Shown in pieces: positions 25,585 to 33,482 of a stretch of 64,000 nucleotides of DNA (positions are counted from its first letter, which is position 1; each line of letters opens with the position of its first letter). This stretch comes from Ruminococcus sp. GTDB lineage: Bacteria > Bacillota > Clostridia > Oscillospirales > Ruminococcaceae. Under the pieces are notes generated by a model. That model searched no databases, was not told the DNA's origin, and saw nothing but the letters and a program-made list of their open reading frames with translations. The DNA is taken from positions 1 through 64,000 of the forward strand of contig NZ_DXUU01000008.1 of the NCBI RefSeq assembly GCF_019417665.1. Direction: 5' to 3'. Position numbers and translations under genes: made by a program.

Positions 25585-26232
25585 TTACATGCCACTGAAT
25601 TCCAGATAAGACTCAGGCACGCTCCCTACAATGACTGTTTCTGTGATCAGACACGAATAATGCACCTGAGCAGTAGTCTGTGAAAAAGGAATCGCCGCCT
25701 GTATTTCCACTGTCACCTCGGCACGAATGGTATGACAGGTCTGGTTTACACCGGCGGATTCCAGAGCGCTGATCAGCTTCACCGAAGCATTTCCGATGGG
25801 CATGAGACGCACGGAAACATGCGGTCCACGTCCGGCGAATAGCCATACCCCCGTTGCCGTACCGAGAGAGACTTCCAAGGTGACATCCCGGCAGGCATCC
25901 AGTCTGTCCTGCACCTTTGTCAGCATTGCCGACTGCATGGCATTGACATTTTGTGTCATCGTTTCTACTGCCGTTACATTCCCGGACGTATCATAGACCA
26001 GGGTTGCAAAATCACTGTAGCTGTAGGATTCTTCAGTCAGCACCTCGGCGACGCTGTCTGCCATGAGTCTGGATGCGAACTGTTGTGTCTCGCTTTCGCA
26101 GACAGTACAGAGATTCGGACGAATGGCACGGTCTGTGCGAATCAGCAGAACGACCAGCAGAGAGGCAACTGTACAAAATATCAGAAGCGAACGCAGTCTG
26201 GCACGCCGTTTGACATAAGCTTGTTTCCGCAT
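25585..26232 (-). CDS. yunB: Sporulation protein YunB family
   Basis: A 215-residue membrane-anchored protein similar across its length to YunB, which in Bacillus is made in the mother cell during sporulation and whose exact job is not known. A basic N-terminus and one membrane span (about residues 14-32) are followed by an outer domain. That domain has family landmarks I recognise: an N-terminal Ala/Glu-rich helix, a VQDRL segment, a GRGP turn, the ESAGVNQTCH segment and the closing ITETVIVGSVPESYLEF. AAGGAGG precedes the ATG. It follows a cysteine-rich gene in the same direction, with a hairpin between. Confidence 0.85.
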   Translation of the reverse strand: MRKQAYVKRRARLRSLLIFCTVASLLVVLLIRTDRAIRPNLCTVCESETQQFASRLMADSVAEVLTEESYSYSDFATLVYDTSGNVTAVETMTQNVNAMQSAMLTKVQDRLDACRDVTLEVSLGTATGVWLFAGRGPHVSVRLMPIGNASVKLISALESAGVNQTCHTIRAEVTVEIQAAIPFSQTTAQVHYSCLITETVIVGSVPESYLEFSGM

Positions 26233-26255
26233 CCGGTAATCCTCCTTAACAGCAG

Positions 26256-26281
26256 AACGGGCGACAATTCAGCCGCCCGTT
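26256..26281 (-). other. Hairpin between the cysteine-rich gene and yunB
   Basis: AACGGGCG and CGCCCGTT form a perfect 8-bp stem with a 10-base loop, just before the yunB ribosome site. On the minus strand no T-run follows (CTGCTGTT), so a full terminator is unlikely; attenuation or mRNA processing is possible. Confidence 0.5.
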
Positions 26282-26288
26282 TTCCGTA

Positions 26289-27050
26289 TTACGATGTAGT
26301 GTTTTCGGATGCATCAAATCCCTCTGTACAACCACAAGATTCCTCTTTGGCTGCACACGGCAGAGAGCCTGGTGTAAATTCTTCTGCCGGAAAACGGATC
26401 TTGTCAAACACTGCACACGGGGACTCGGTATCCGAATGACATTCTTTCGTCGGGATCGTATACTCATAGGTGGGAACAAGTATGGTCACCGGACGGAACA
26501 ATTCCACCACCGAGAACAGCCCCAGGGTCATAATGACAGAACGCACCGGAGGCGTATCCTCCGCCACACAAACAGAGGCGATACGGGCTTCCAATGCAAT
26601 GGGCTCCACCACCTGCACCGCCGCTGTCGGCAGATTAATGGTCTCGCAGCAGGCATCAGTCTCACCCAGTTTTTCGCCGTTGCTGAAAAATGTCTTGGTA
26701 TTGCTCTCGCCGCCATAAAGGATCACATTTTTGTTAGCATAGGCAGTTCCTGTCAGCAGAACCGGACTGCTGCAAGAGCGTTCATACGCCAACAGTTCCA
26801 CCCGGAACGTATAAGTCAGGTCAATGGAATAGAACCCACGGTTGAACGGAACCGGCTCAATATTCATGCAGATATCAGTTACCCGGACGCACCGGCTTTT
26901 GACCACATTAATATTGCCCGGCAGCTCTCCGCCGATCTGAATCCGCACATTGGAAAAACAATCCCGGTCGCTGCAGCTGTCGAAAATGCGGTTCACTTTC
27001 ACTGGCATAGTATCGGCACACTGCTCCGGCGTGGGACGGCACTTACTCAT
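26289..27050 (-). CDS. Cysteine-rich conserved protein, possibly spore-related
   Basis: A 253-residue protein with about 15 cysteines, several in close pairs (CSDRDC, CC, CGC), no signal peptide and no membrane span. The middle is beta-rich and hydrophobic-alternating (FNRGFYSIDLTYTFRVELLAY), and the C-terminus is acidic. I recall similar uncharacterised proteins in other Clostridia but know no function. The neighbour yunB and the cysteine content suggest a spore coat or cortex-layer protein; that is inference. GAGGAGG precedes the ATG at good spacing. Confidence 0.7.
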   Translation of the reverse strand: MSKCRPTPEQCADTMPVKVNRIFDSCSDRDCFSNVRIQIGGELPGNINVVKSRCVRVTDICMNIEPVPFNRGFYSIDLTYTFRVELLAYERSCSSPVLLTGTAYANKNVILYGGESNTKTFFSNGEKLGETDACCETINLPTAAVQVVEPIALEARIASVCVAEDTPPVRSVIMTLGLFSVVELFRPVTILVPTYEYTIPTKECHSDTESPCAVFDKIRFPAEEFTPGSLPCAAKEESCGCTEGFDASENTTS

Positions 27051-27175
27051 AGAAAAACCTCCTCAAACTGTTCTGCGCCCGTCAGTTTCCTGACAAATGC
27101 TTCTCTACAGTGTATTCAGAGGTTTGCGGAATTGTGACTGCATGGGCAAAAATTTTTCTCATTTTCCACGCTGTC

Positions 27176-27436
27176 TTATTGTCTCCTTATACCTTCTCGA
27201 ACAAAACAAATTATTTTGATCAGTTCCGGCAATTCTAACAATATCACTAGCAGTAGCATCACACAAGAAATTGTATTAGATATACTTACCAGGTTTTTCA
27301 GAATAAGCAGTACAACAAATAAAATACTTCCTAAAGCCGCCATTCGTTCTGTTTTCGTAAGAGGATTGGACTTTTTCTCTTCCAGTTGTAAAAACCAGGA
27401 CTGAATCTGCTGGAATACGCCTTTTTCTTTTTTCAT
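27176..27436 (-). CDS. Small membrane protein of unknown function
   Basis: An 86-residue protein: charged N-terminus with PLTKTERMAALG, then two close hydrophobic spans (about residues 37-50 and 55-70) and a short basic end. No family recognised. GCGGAGG lies 8 bases before the ATG, supporting real translation. It lies downstream of the histidine operon's last genes and could be its tail. Confidence 0.6.
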   Translation of the reverse strand: MKKEKGVFQQIQSWFLQLEEKKSNPLTKTERMAALGSILFVVLLILKNLVSISNTISCVMLLLVILLELPELIKIICFVREGIRRQ

Positions 27437-27521
27437 AGTATCTACCTCCGCTTTTTGTTTTATCTGATGAAGTTTATGTTCGTAGAATACATCTGACGTA
27501 CAATCTTTGTGCGGTATTGTC

Positions 27522-27947
27522 TTACCACCACTCCGTATTGCTTTCCTGATTCATGGCATCCAATCGTTCCTCCTCCGCCTGTACTTCGGGGGAAATTTTC
27601 CGTTTCGGGGTATAATCTTTATGGATATTAGACTGAGCCACGCCATACTGCCGGAGCATACCGTCAATGCTGTTATGCATAACCGGACGGCGGCTTTGTT
27701 CCTCTTCCAGCTGTTCCATTTTCTTCAGAGTCTTATCCCGCCGGATCATATCCAAAACAAACAGTATGATAATGCCTACTGCAATTACAATAAAAGCAGC
27801 AATTCCAAGCCACCCGGGCAACTCGATATCCGTATATTTCACCAGAATTTTCATACCGACTCGCATAACAACGAAAAGCAGTAAGAGAATCGGATACTTT
27901 TTCAATTGTTCTTTTCCTTGACGATGATACTCTTCAATCGTTGGCAT
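27522..27947 (-). CDS. Membrane protein of unknown function downstream of hisE
   Basis: 141 residues from ATG 27947 (MPTIEEYHRQ), which has GGGGGAAG upstream; the open frame goes on to 27965 without a ribosome site. Two membrane spans (about residues 18-35 and 44-65) are followed by a charged cytoplasmic tail (DMIRRDKTLKKMEQLEEEQ) with coiled-coil character. It begins 18 bases after hisE and is probably cotranscribed. I do not recognise the family. Confidence 0.65.
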   Translation of the reverse strand: MPTIEEYHRQGKEQLKKYPILLLLFVVMRVGMKILVKYTDIELPGWLGIAAFIVIAVGIIILFVLDMIRRDKTLKKMEQLEEEQSRRPVMHNSIDGMLRQYGVAQSNIHKDYTPKRKISPEVQAEEERLDAMNQESNTEWW

Positions 27948-27965
27948 TCTCTTCCCCCGAATCAA

Positions 27966-28313
27966 TTAAGAATTGTGATCTACATTCTTAAAGGTTTTCA
28001 GATTACCGATCTTCTTGCTCCGTTCTTCCAGTACTTCTTCCACCTCAGACCAGGGCAGGTTCTGCTGTGCGCAGAGTACCATCAGGTGGTACATTAGGTC
28101 AGCGATCTCATTTTTCAGTTCATCGTTATCGTTATTCTTGGCAGCGATAATGGTCTCAGAACACTCTTCGCCGCATTTTTTCAGGATCTTGTCCTGCCCC
28201 TTGGAAAACAGATAGCAGGTGTAGGACTTCTGGGATTCTACATCTACCTCACCGCTTTCATACATTGCCTTGCGGCTCATAACTACCTCGTATAATTCCT
28301 GTAATGCGTTCAT
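27966..28313 (-). CDS. hisE: Phosphoribosyl-ATP pyrophosphatase
   Basis: Second step of histidine synthesis: removes pyrophosphate from phosphoribosyl-ATP. 115 residues, an all-alpha MazG-like fold with the metal-binding residues in KKCGEECSETIIAAK and EIADLMYHLMVL. Here it is separate from hisI, although the two are fused in many bacteria; the genes overlap by 4 bases. Confidence 0.96.
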   Translation of the reverse strand: MNALQELYEVVMSRKAMYESGEVDVESQKSYTCYLFSKGQDKILKKCGEECSETIIAAKNNDNDELKNEIADLMYHLMVLCAQQNLPWSEVEEVLEERSKKIGNLKTFKNVDHNS

Positions 28314-28660
28314 TTTTCTTCGTCCTCTCTGTAAATTTCATTGAAAAAGCAGCTGTACGATCCGGTGTGACATGCTACGCCGGTCTGCTTTACGTTCAGC
28401 AGCAATGTGTCATCGTCACAGTCGCCGTAAATGGAAACCACCTTCTGCAAATGTCCGCTGGTTGCACCCTTGTTCCACAGTTCCTGCCGGGAACGGCTCC
28501 AATACCAGGTATAACCGGTTTCCAGTGTCTTACGCAGGCTTTCCTCGTTCATATATGCCAGCATCAAGACGGTTTTTGTGTCCACATCAAAAGCAATCGC
28601 CGGAATCAGCTCGCTTTTGGCAAAGTATTTTTCCAGATGGCTGATGTCGATTTTAACCAT
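28310..28660 (-). CDS. hisI: Phosphoribosyl-AMP cyclohydrolase
   Basis: Third step of histidine synthesis: opens the adenine ring of phosphoribosyl-AMP. 116 residues with the metal motif DCDDDTLLL and zinc cysteines in TGVACHTGSYSC. The start codon directly abuts the stop of the SdpI-like gene upstream, with GAGGTG as ribosome site. Confidence 0.96.
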   Translation of the reverse strand: MVKIDISHLEKYFAKSELIPAIAFDVDTKTVLMLAYMNEESLRKTLETGYTWYWSRSRQELWNKGATSGHLQKVVSIYGDCDDDTLLLNVKQTGVACHTGSYSCFFNEIYREDEEK

Positions 28661-29047
28661 TTATTTCACCTCGTTTGTTTTTCGATGTCCGTTGGAATCG
28701 AAGTTCTTTTGCAGTGCGTATTCGGTAGGCGGAATTGTCAGCAAAAGCAAGAGCGTCTGCATCAGTATTGCTACCAGAAATACAATGTAGCCTGCCTTTT
28801 CCGAGAAAAAAGCATATCCGACACAGAGCACCGCAGATACAATGAGCATTCCTGTGCCTATTGTGATCCAGAGCCTGCCGCAATATTGATGGGCAAAGTT
28901 CCAGGTTTCCTGACTCCGCATAGAGCGCTCCGTCCGATATCCAATGAAACCGTTGATATTTTTCGGTGTGTGATATTTCATCACCCAACCGCTCAACAAC
29001 ATCAGCAGTGGTATGAAAATTGTCATTGCAATATAAAATACCAACAT
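28661..29047 (-). CDS. SdpI family integral membrane protein
   Basis: 128 residues from ATG 29047, which has GGAGGG 7 bases upstream; the longer frame to 29116 lacks one and overlaps the macrodomain gene. Four hydrophobic spans and the family signature NINGFIGYRTERSMRSQETWNFAH between spans 1 and 2 are visible in part (positions 31-54). SdpI of Bacillus subtilis protects against the SdpC killing toxin and also sequesters its repressor; most family members are uncharacterised. No sdpC-like toxin gene is seen here. It is inserted between hisF and hisI. Confidence 0.8.
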   Translation of the reverse strand: MLVFYIAMTIFIPLLMLLSGWVMKYHTPKNINGFIGYRTERSMRSQETWNFAHQYCGRLWITIGTGMLIVSAVLCVGYAFFSEKAGYIVFLVAILMQTLLLLLTIPPTEYALQKNFDSNGHRKTNEVK

Positions 29048-29072
29048 TTGATTTCCCTCCGCTCGACGAAAA

Positions 29073-29513
29073 TCAATCCAGATAACAGACCACAATTTCC
29101 ATTTCCATATCTGCAAAGATACGCTGAATCAAAGGGAAAACATCTTCCCAATGCAGTCTGTCCAGGCCGCAGCCGATCTTCGGCATGGCGATCTTTGTTA
29201 TGGCGTTCTGTGTTGCAAATGCTGCCATACTTTGTAGTGCTTGCTCCAAAGAAAGAAGTGTCGGTTTGTTTCGCCAGCCTTTTTTGGTCACCAGATTCAG
29301 CACATGATTCTGTTCATCCGGAATACAGAAGCCCGCTCCATTCCACGCCGGAAATGAATTCCGATTTTCTGACAAGAACCGTTTTTCATCAAATCGTTTT
29401 GCAAATTCCTTGGCAATTCCTGCACCCAATGCAAAATCAGCGCTGATGCAGTGCGCCAGCCAATGGCTGTCTTTCAGCAAAAATAAGTCACGCTTTTCTT
29501 CACGGTAAATCAT
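29073..29513 (-). CDS. TARG1-like macrodomain protein
   Basis: A 146-residue stand-alone macrodomain, which binds or removes ADP-ribose. The sequence tracks the TARG1/C6orf130 branch closely: HCISADFALGAGIA, NLVTKKGWRNKPT with the catalytic Lys, and MPKIGCGLDRLHWEDV with the catalytic Asp. TARG1 enzymes remove ADP-ribose from glutamate, and relatives (DarG) remove it from DNA thymidine to neutralise the DarT toxin. No DarT is adjacent. I prefer ATG 29513 (MIYREEK), 4 bases after the previous stop; its ribosome site is weak, so coupling is likely. It lies between an Imm51-like gene and an SdpI-like gene. Confidence 0.85.
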   Translation of the reverse strand: MIYREEKRDLFLLKDSHWLAHCISADFALGAGIAKEFAKRFDEKRFLSENRNSFPAWNGAGFCIPDEQNHVLNLVTKKGWRNKPTLLSLEQALQSMAAFATQNAITKIAMPKIGCGLDRLHWEDVFPLIQRIFADMEMEIVVCYLD

Positions 29514-29517
29514 ATTT

Positions 29518-29874
29518 TTATTGTAGTTCAGCACGAGAAAACAGATCTAAAATCTGTACTCTATTCTCACATGCTGCCTTGAATGCAACAGCAAAAGCAG
29601 CTAACGTCTCTCCACTTTCAGAATAGATGACGAACGTATCTGCTTCGGAATCGAATTCAAATTCTTCCGGATCGCCATCAAATTCTTCCTCCAGAAAAAC
29701 AGTCGCTAAAGATTCCCAATCATAACCATTGCCTAAAAATCCCTCTTCTTCACGGGTTGCAAAAACATCCATTAAATATTCGCCAGTCTGAAGTTGAAGC
29801 ATATAACTGTCGTCTAATTTCATAAAAGAAAAAGGGGTAATTTGTTTTTGAAATAATTCATTATTCAGATCCAT
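29518..29874 (-). CDS. Imm51-like immunity protein
   Basis: A 118-residue acidic protein with GFLGNGYDWESLATVFL near the middle and a later FEFDSEADTFVIYS segment, which I recognise as the pattern of the Imm51 family of polymorphic-toxin immunity proteins. Such proteins bind and block a partner toxin delivered by neighbouring cells. No toxin gene is next to it, so it would be an orphan immunity gene or have another role. AAAGGA precedes the ATG. It lies 12 bases after hisF. Confidence 0.7.
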   Translation of the reverse strand: MDLNNELFQKQITPFSFMKLDDSYMLQLQTGEYLMDVFATREEEGFLGNGYDWESLATVFLEEEFDGDPEEFEFDSEADTFVIYSESGETLAAFAVAFKAACENRVQILDLFSRAELQ

Positions 29875-29886
29875 ATTTTTTTCCTT

Positions 29887-30642
29887 TCATCGCATGGAAA
29901 TGCCCTTTGCCCGGCAATCCGCCTTGACTTCCTGCACGGTCAGCTCCCGGAAATGGAACAGGGATGCTGCCAATGCTGCAGAACACCCAGTCTCCAGAAA
30001 TGCATCTGCAAAATCGGATAGCTTTCCGGCACCACCGCTGGCAATGACCGGAATCTGTACGGCATCGCAGACTGCTTTCAGCATGGGCAGATCAAAGCCG
30101 CCGCGGACGCCGTCTGTATCAATGGAGTTCAGGCAGATCTCCCCGGCACCCAGCTGTTCACACTGCTTCACCCAATCAATAAGATCCAGGTGCATATCCA
30201 CTCTGCCGCCATTAATGTATACCGTCCACTTGTTATCCGCCACCTTCTTGGCATCCACGCCTACGCAAATACACTGACAGCCGAAAATATCAGCGCCGTC
30301 CTTGATGAGCTGGGGGTTCTGCACTGCCTGGGAATTGACAGATACCTTGTCCGCACCCGCACGAAGGGTTTCCCGGATATCGTCCACAGTCTTGATGCCG
30401 CCGCCTACGGTCAAGGGAACAAATACCTTTTTGGCAGTTTCCCGAACTACGTCCAGCATGACGCCTCTGCCCTCATAGGAAGCTGTAATATCATAGAACA
30501 CGATCTCATCAGCACCCTGGAGGTTGTATTCATAGGCGCATTCCACCGGGTCACCTACCTCTTTGATACCCTCAAAGTTGACGCCCTTGACTACCTTGCC
30601 GTTCCGTACGTCCAGACATGGGATAATTCGTTTTGCCAGCAT
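29887..30642 (-). CDS. hisF: Imidazole glycerol phosphate synthase cyclase subunit
   Basis: Forms imidazole glycerol phosphate and AICAR from PRFAR and the ammonia made by HisH. 251-residue TIM barrel with catalytic Asp in IPCLDVRNGKVVKG (near 11) and a second Asp in the mid-barrel (SIDTDGVRGG is a phosphate-site strand). ATG 30642 has AAGGAG upstream; it begins 1 base after the hisA stop. Confidence 0.97.
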   Translation of the reverse strand: MLAKRIIPCLDVRNGKVVKGVNFEGIKEVGDPVECAYEYNLQGADEIVFYDITASYEGRGVMLDVVRETAKKVFVPLTVGGGIKTVDDIRETLRAGADKVSVNSQAVQNPQLIKDGADIFGCQCICVGVDAKKVADNKWTVYINGGRVDMHLDLIDWVKQCEQLGAGEICLNSIDTDGVRGGFDLPMLKAVCDAVQIPVIASGGAGKLSDFADAFLETGCSAALAASLFHFRELTVQEVKADCRAKGISMR

Positions 30643-30643
30643 A

Positions 30644-31375
30644 TCACTCCGCTCCTTCCGCCAACGCAATGGCCTCTCTCAGATCCAATGTGCCCTTATA
30701 GATAGATTTGCCGCAGATGGTGCCGTACAATCCCAGTTCCTTACACTTGCGGATATCCTCAATGGTATGAACACCTCCGCTGGCAATGATACTGCACTTG
30801 CCTTCCGTTGCCTGATGCAGGTCAGACAGCTGGCCAATATTCACGCCGGAAAGGGTGCCGTCCTTGGCAATATCCGTCACAATGAAATACCGCACCCCCA
30901 CTGCCATCATTTCCCTGGTCAGGGTGATATAATCCACATCCGATTCCTCCAGCCAGCCCTCTGTAGCCACCATGCCGTTTTTGGCGTCGATACCCACGGC
31001 AATATGCCGGCTGCTGAATTGCTTCACCGCATCCTGCACCAGCTTCGGGTCTTTCAACGCAGCAGAGCCGAGAATGACACGTTCCACACCGCTGTCCAGA
31101 TATTCCGCAATGGTTTCCAGGTTACGGATGCCACCGCCCACTTCCAATTTCAGGCTGGTATTTGCAGCGACGTCCTTGTAAATCTTCTGATTGACCGGTC
31201 TACCCTCTTTAGCACCGTCCAGATCCACCATATGAATCCAGGATGCACCGGCAGCTTCGAAATCCTTTGCCGTTTCCATGTAATCCGCAGCAACCTTTTC
31301 CACGGTGGAAAAGTCCCCCTTGAACAGGCGGACGCAGTTACCGTCCTTGATATCAATTGCAGGTAAAATAATCAT
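30644..31375 (-). CDS. hisA: ProFAR isomerase
   Basis: Fourth-step enzyme, opening the ribose of ProFAR to give PRFAR. 243-residue TIM barrel with catalytic Asp in LPAIDIKDGNCVRL (near 8) and Asp in VTDIAKDGTLSG (near 170 region), plus the phosphate loops EVGGGIR and ASGGV. It overlaps hisH by 4 bases. Confidence 0.97.
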   Translation of the reverse strand: MIILPAIDIKDGNCVRLFKGDFSTVEKVAADYMETAKDFEAAGASWIHMVDLDGAKEGRPVNQKIYKDVAANTSLKLEVGGGIRNLETIAEYLDSGVERVILGSAALKDPKLVQDAVKQFSSRHIAVGIDAKNGMVATEGWLEESDVDYITLTREMMAVGVRYFIVTDIAKDGTLSGVNIGQLSDLHQATEGKCSIIASGGVHTIEDIRKCKELGLYGTICGKSIYKGTLDLREAIALAEGAE

Positions 31376-31980
31376 CCCATCAGCCCTCCGAAGTTACGCA
31401 GAATCTGCAAGCCGGTCTCGCCGCTTTTTTCCGGGTGGAACTGTGCGCCGTAGACGGTCTTTCTGTCATAGACCATTGCCGGAATCTTCGTATCGCCGTA
31501 TTCCACATACGCTGCCAGATACTCCTCCGGCGTGTGCGCCTGGTAAGAATGCACAAAGTAGACATATGCTTCCTCCGGCAGGTTCTGGAGAATAGGGCAG
31601 TTGTTCTGTACTTCCAGCTTATTCCATCCCATATGGGGAATGACCATCCCCGGTGCAACGATTTTTTCCACGCTGCCGGGAACCAGTCCCAAACCGTCGC
31701 ATTCCTCGAATTCATAGCCCTTTTCAAAGATCAGCTGCATGCCAAGGCAGATACCGAGAAACGGCTTTTTGTGGGATTCCTCCTGGATCACTTCCGTCAG
31801 TCCCCGGTCGTGCAGCATCTGCATAGCACTGGGAAACGCCCCTACCCCTGGCAGGATAATGCCGTCCGCCTTACGGATCACTTCGGGATCCGAAGTTAGT
31901 TCCCCGGGCAGTCCCAGAAAATCCAGGGCATTTTTCACGCTGAAAATATTGCCTGCGCCGTAATCCACAATTGCGATCAT
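31372..31980 (-). CDS. hisH: Imidazole glycerol phosphate synthase glutaminase subunit
   Basis: Class I glutamine amidotransferase that supplies ammonia to HisF. 202 residues with the nucleophile elbow GICLGMQ (Cys near 78) and the His-Glu pair in QFHPEKSG (near 182 and 184): the triad is intact. GAAAGGAG lies at good spacing upstream. Confidence 0.97.
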   Translation of the reverse strand: MIAIVDYGAGNIFSVKNALDFLGLPGELTSDPEVIRKADGIILPGVGAFPSAMQMLHDRGLTEVIQEESHKKPFLGICLGMQLIFEKGYEFEECDGLGLVPGSVEKIVAPGMVIPHMGWNKLEVQNNCPILQNLPEEAYVYFVHSYQAHTPEEYLAAYVEYGDTKIPAMVYDRKTVYGAQFHPEKSGETGLQILRNFGGLMG

Positions 31981-32562
31981 TTACAGCACTCCTTTCGTAG
32001 ACAAAGTTTTTCCGGATTCCAGAGGTGTTACTGCCGTTTTCAGGGCATGAGCAACCGCTTTGAAAGCCGCTTCACATTTATGATGGTCGTTAGAACCATA
32101 CAGCATATTCACATGGAGGGTAATTCCAGCGTTGAATGCAAAGGCACGGAAAAATTCTTCTGTGAGACATGCGTCATACTGTCCGATCATGGCATTGGTA
32201 AACGTCCCCTGGAACACCAGAAACGGACGGTTGCTGATATCCAGACTGCAAAACGCCAGGGCTTCATCCATGGGAATATAAGCACTGCCATAGCGTGTGA
32301 TGCCAGACTTGTCCTCCAGTGCTTCTCCCAGCGTCTTGCCTAGGACAATGCCCGTATCCTCAACGGTATGGTGTCCGTCCACGTGAAGATCGCCCTTGAC
32401 GGCAATATCCATACTAATGCCGCTGTGCACGGAAAGTGCCATAAGCATATGGTCAAAAAAACCGATGCCCGTGCAGATGTTGGCGGTGCCCTGGTTGTCC
32501 AATGTCACTTTTACCTGGATGATTGTTTCTTTTGTCTTGCGTGTGAGCTGCGCTTGTCGCAT
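31981..32562 (-). CDS. hisB: Imidazoleglycerol-phosphate dehydratase
   Basis: Dehydrates imidazole glycerol phosphate to imidazole acetol phosphate, using a di-Mn site. 193 residues with the paired metal motifs GFFDHML, VDGHHTVED and NDHHKCEAAFK. It is the single-domain form; the histidinol-phosphatase domain found in enterobacteria is absent and no separate phosphatase gene is in the window. Confidence 0.97.
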   Translation of the reverse strand: MRQAQLTRKTKETIIQVKVTLDNQGTANICTGIGFFDHMLMALSVHSGISMDIAVKGDLHVDGHHTVEDTGIVLGKTLGEALEDKSGITRYGSAYIPMDEALAFCSLDISNRPFLVFQGTFTNAMIGQYDACLTEEFFRAFAFNAGITLHVNMLYGSNDHHKCEAAFKAVAHALKTAVTPLESGKTLSTKGVL

Positions 32563-32579
32563 TGCGGTACCTCCTTTGA

Positions 32580-32783
32580 TTATCCATCAAGCGCCGATGG
32601 ATTTGTCACAACAGGATTTCCATTGGTATCCAATAGCGGCGTCAATCCACCTGCGTAACCAGATTTCACCCACAGATAATTTACTCCTGTTTCCTTATCT
32701 ACAATCACCTGTATCAGTCCGGATTCTTTCATCTGGCTTCCTTCTTTTATAATTACTGCAAATCTTTCGTCTTTCTTCGCCAT
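32580..32783 (-). CDS. DUF6440 family small protein
   Basis: A 67-residue protein of no known function. The pattern of an N-terminal RF strand, VDKETGVNYLWV, GYAGGLTPLLD and the N-G-NPV end is what I know as DUF6440, a compact beta-rich family common in Firmicutes. TGGAGG precedes the ATG. It lies 17 bases before hisB, so it is in the same transcript. Confidence 0.75.
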   Translation of the reverse strand: MAKKDERFAVIIKEGSQMKESGLIQVIVDKETGVNYLWVKSGYAGGLTPLLDTNGNPVVTNPSALDG

Positions 32784-32844
32784 TATTTGCTGCCTCCATC
32801 AATTTTGATTTCTTTTTATACGGTTGAAATTTGGCGATACTCTT

Positions 32845-33471
32845 TCACCAAATATTTTTATGTATTCTATCATGTAGAGAATATGGTTTCTGTTCAATAG
32901 ATGCCGCATGTTCACTGGGTTTTCCTACTGCAATAAAACATGGCATCAGATAGTCATCGGGAAAACGCAAAACTGATTTTACCCAATCTCCTTCCTCTCC
33001 CAAAGGAACACGCAATGCACAAGCGTATCCTTCCGCAGTGGCAGCAAGAAACATATTTTCAATACAACACCAGATGGATGCGAGACCATTTAAGTGAGAA
33101 AGATTATCAGGATGTAATATATCTGTATTTTGTTTAAACAACGGAACGATTAGGCAAGAGGCTTCAGCAAGCATACGATATTGCTTCGGAATTGCATTTT
33201 TATACGCATTCTGCTGGCAATTGTCCTTTAGATTCCATTCCATTAATATGTTATTGATTTCCTCATCTGATATTTCAACCGGAATTTTATCAATCAGCTT
33301 CAGGACAACACCCTTGTCCTTTATCACAATAAAGTGCCAATCTCTCATATGATCATTTGTCGGGGCTTTCATTCCAGCAGAGATGATTTTTTCAATGATT
33401 TCATCATCCATAGAAACATTTTCAAAATCCCGAATGGTTCGTCTTGAATTTACAACCTCATAGAAATCCAT
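32845..33471 (-). CDS. Nitroreductase family protein
   Basis: A 208-residue flavin-dependent oxidoreductase of the nitroreductase superfamily, with the FMN-binding opening SRRTIRDF and the APTNDHMRDWHF segment, and the C-terminal Arg/Gly FMN contacts (GYACALRVPLGEE). The substrate cannot be predicted. It is visibly AT-richer than its neighbours hisD and hisB, which suggests a later arrival. AGGAG precedes the ATG. It sits directly after hisD, where hisC is often found. Confidence 0.88.
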   Translation of the reverse strand: MDFYEVVNSRRTIRDFENVSMDDEIIEKIISAGMKAPTNDHMRDWHFIVIKDKGVVLKLIDKIPVEISDEEINNILMEWNLKDNCQQNAYKNAIPKQYRMLAEASCLIVPLFKQNTDILHPDNLSHLNGLASIWCCIENMFLAATAEGYACALRVPLGEEGDWVKSVLRFPDDYLMPCFIAVGKPSEHAASIEQKPYSLHDRIHKNIW

Positions 33472-33482
33472 AATATCTCCTA

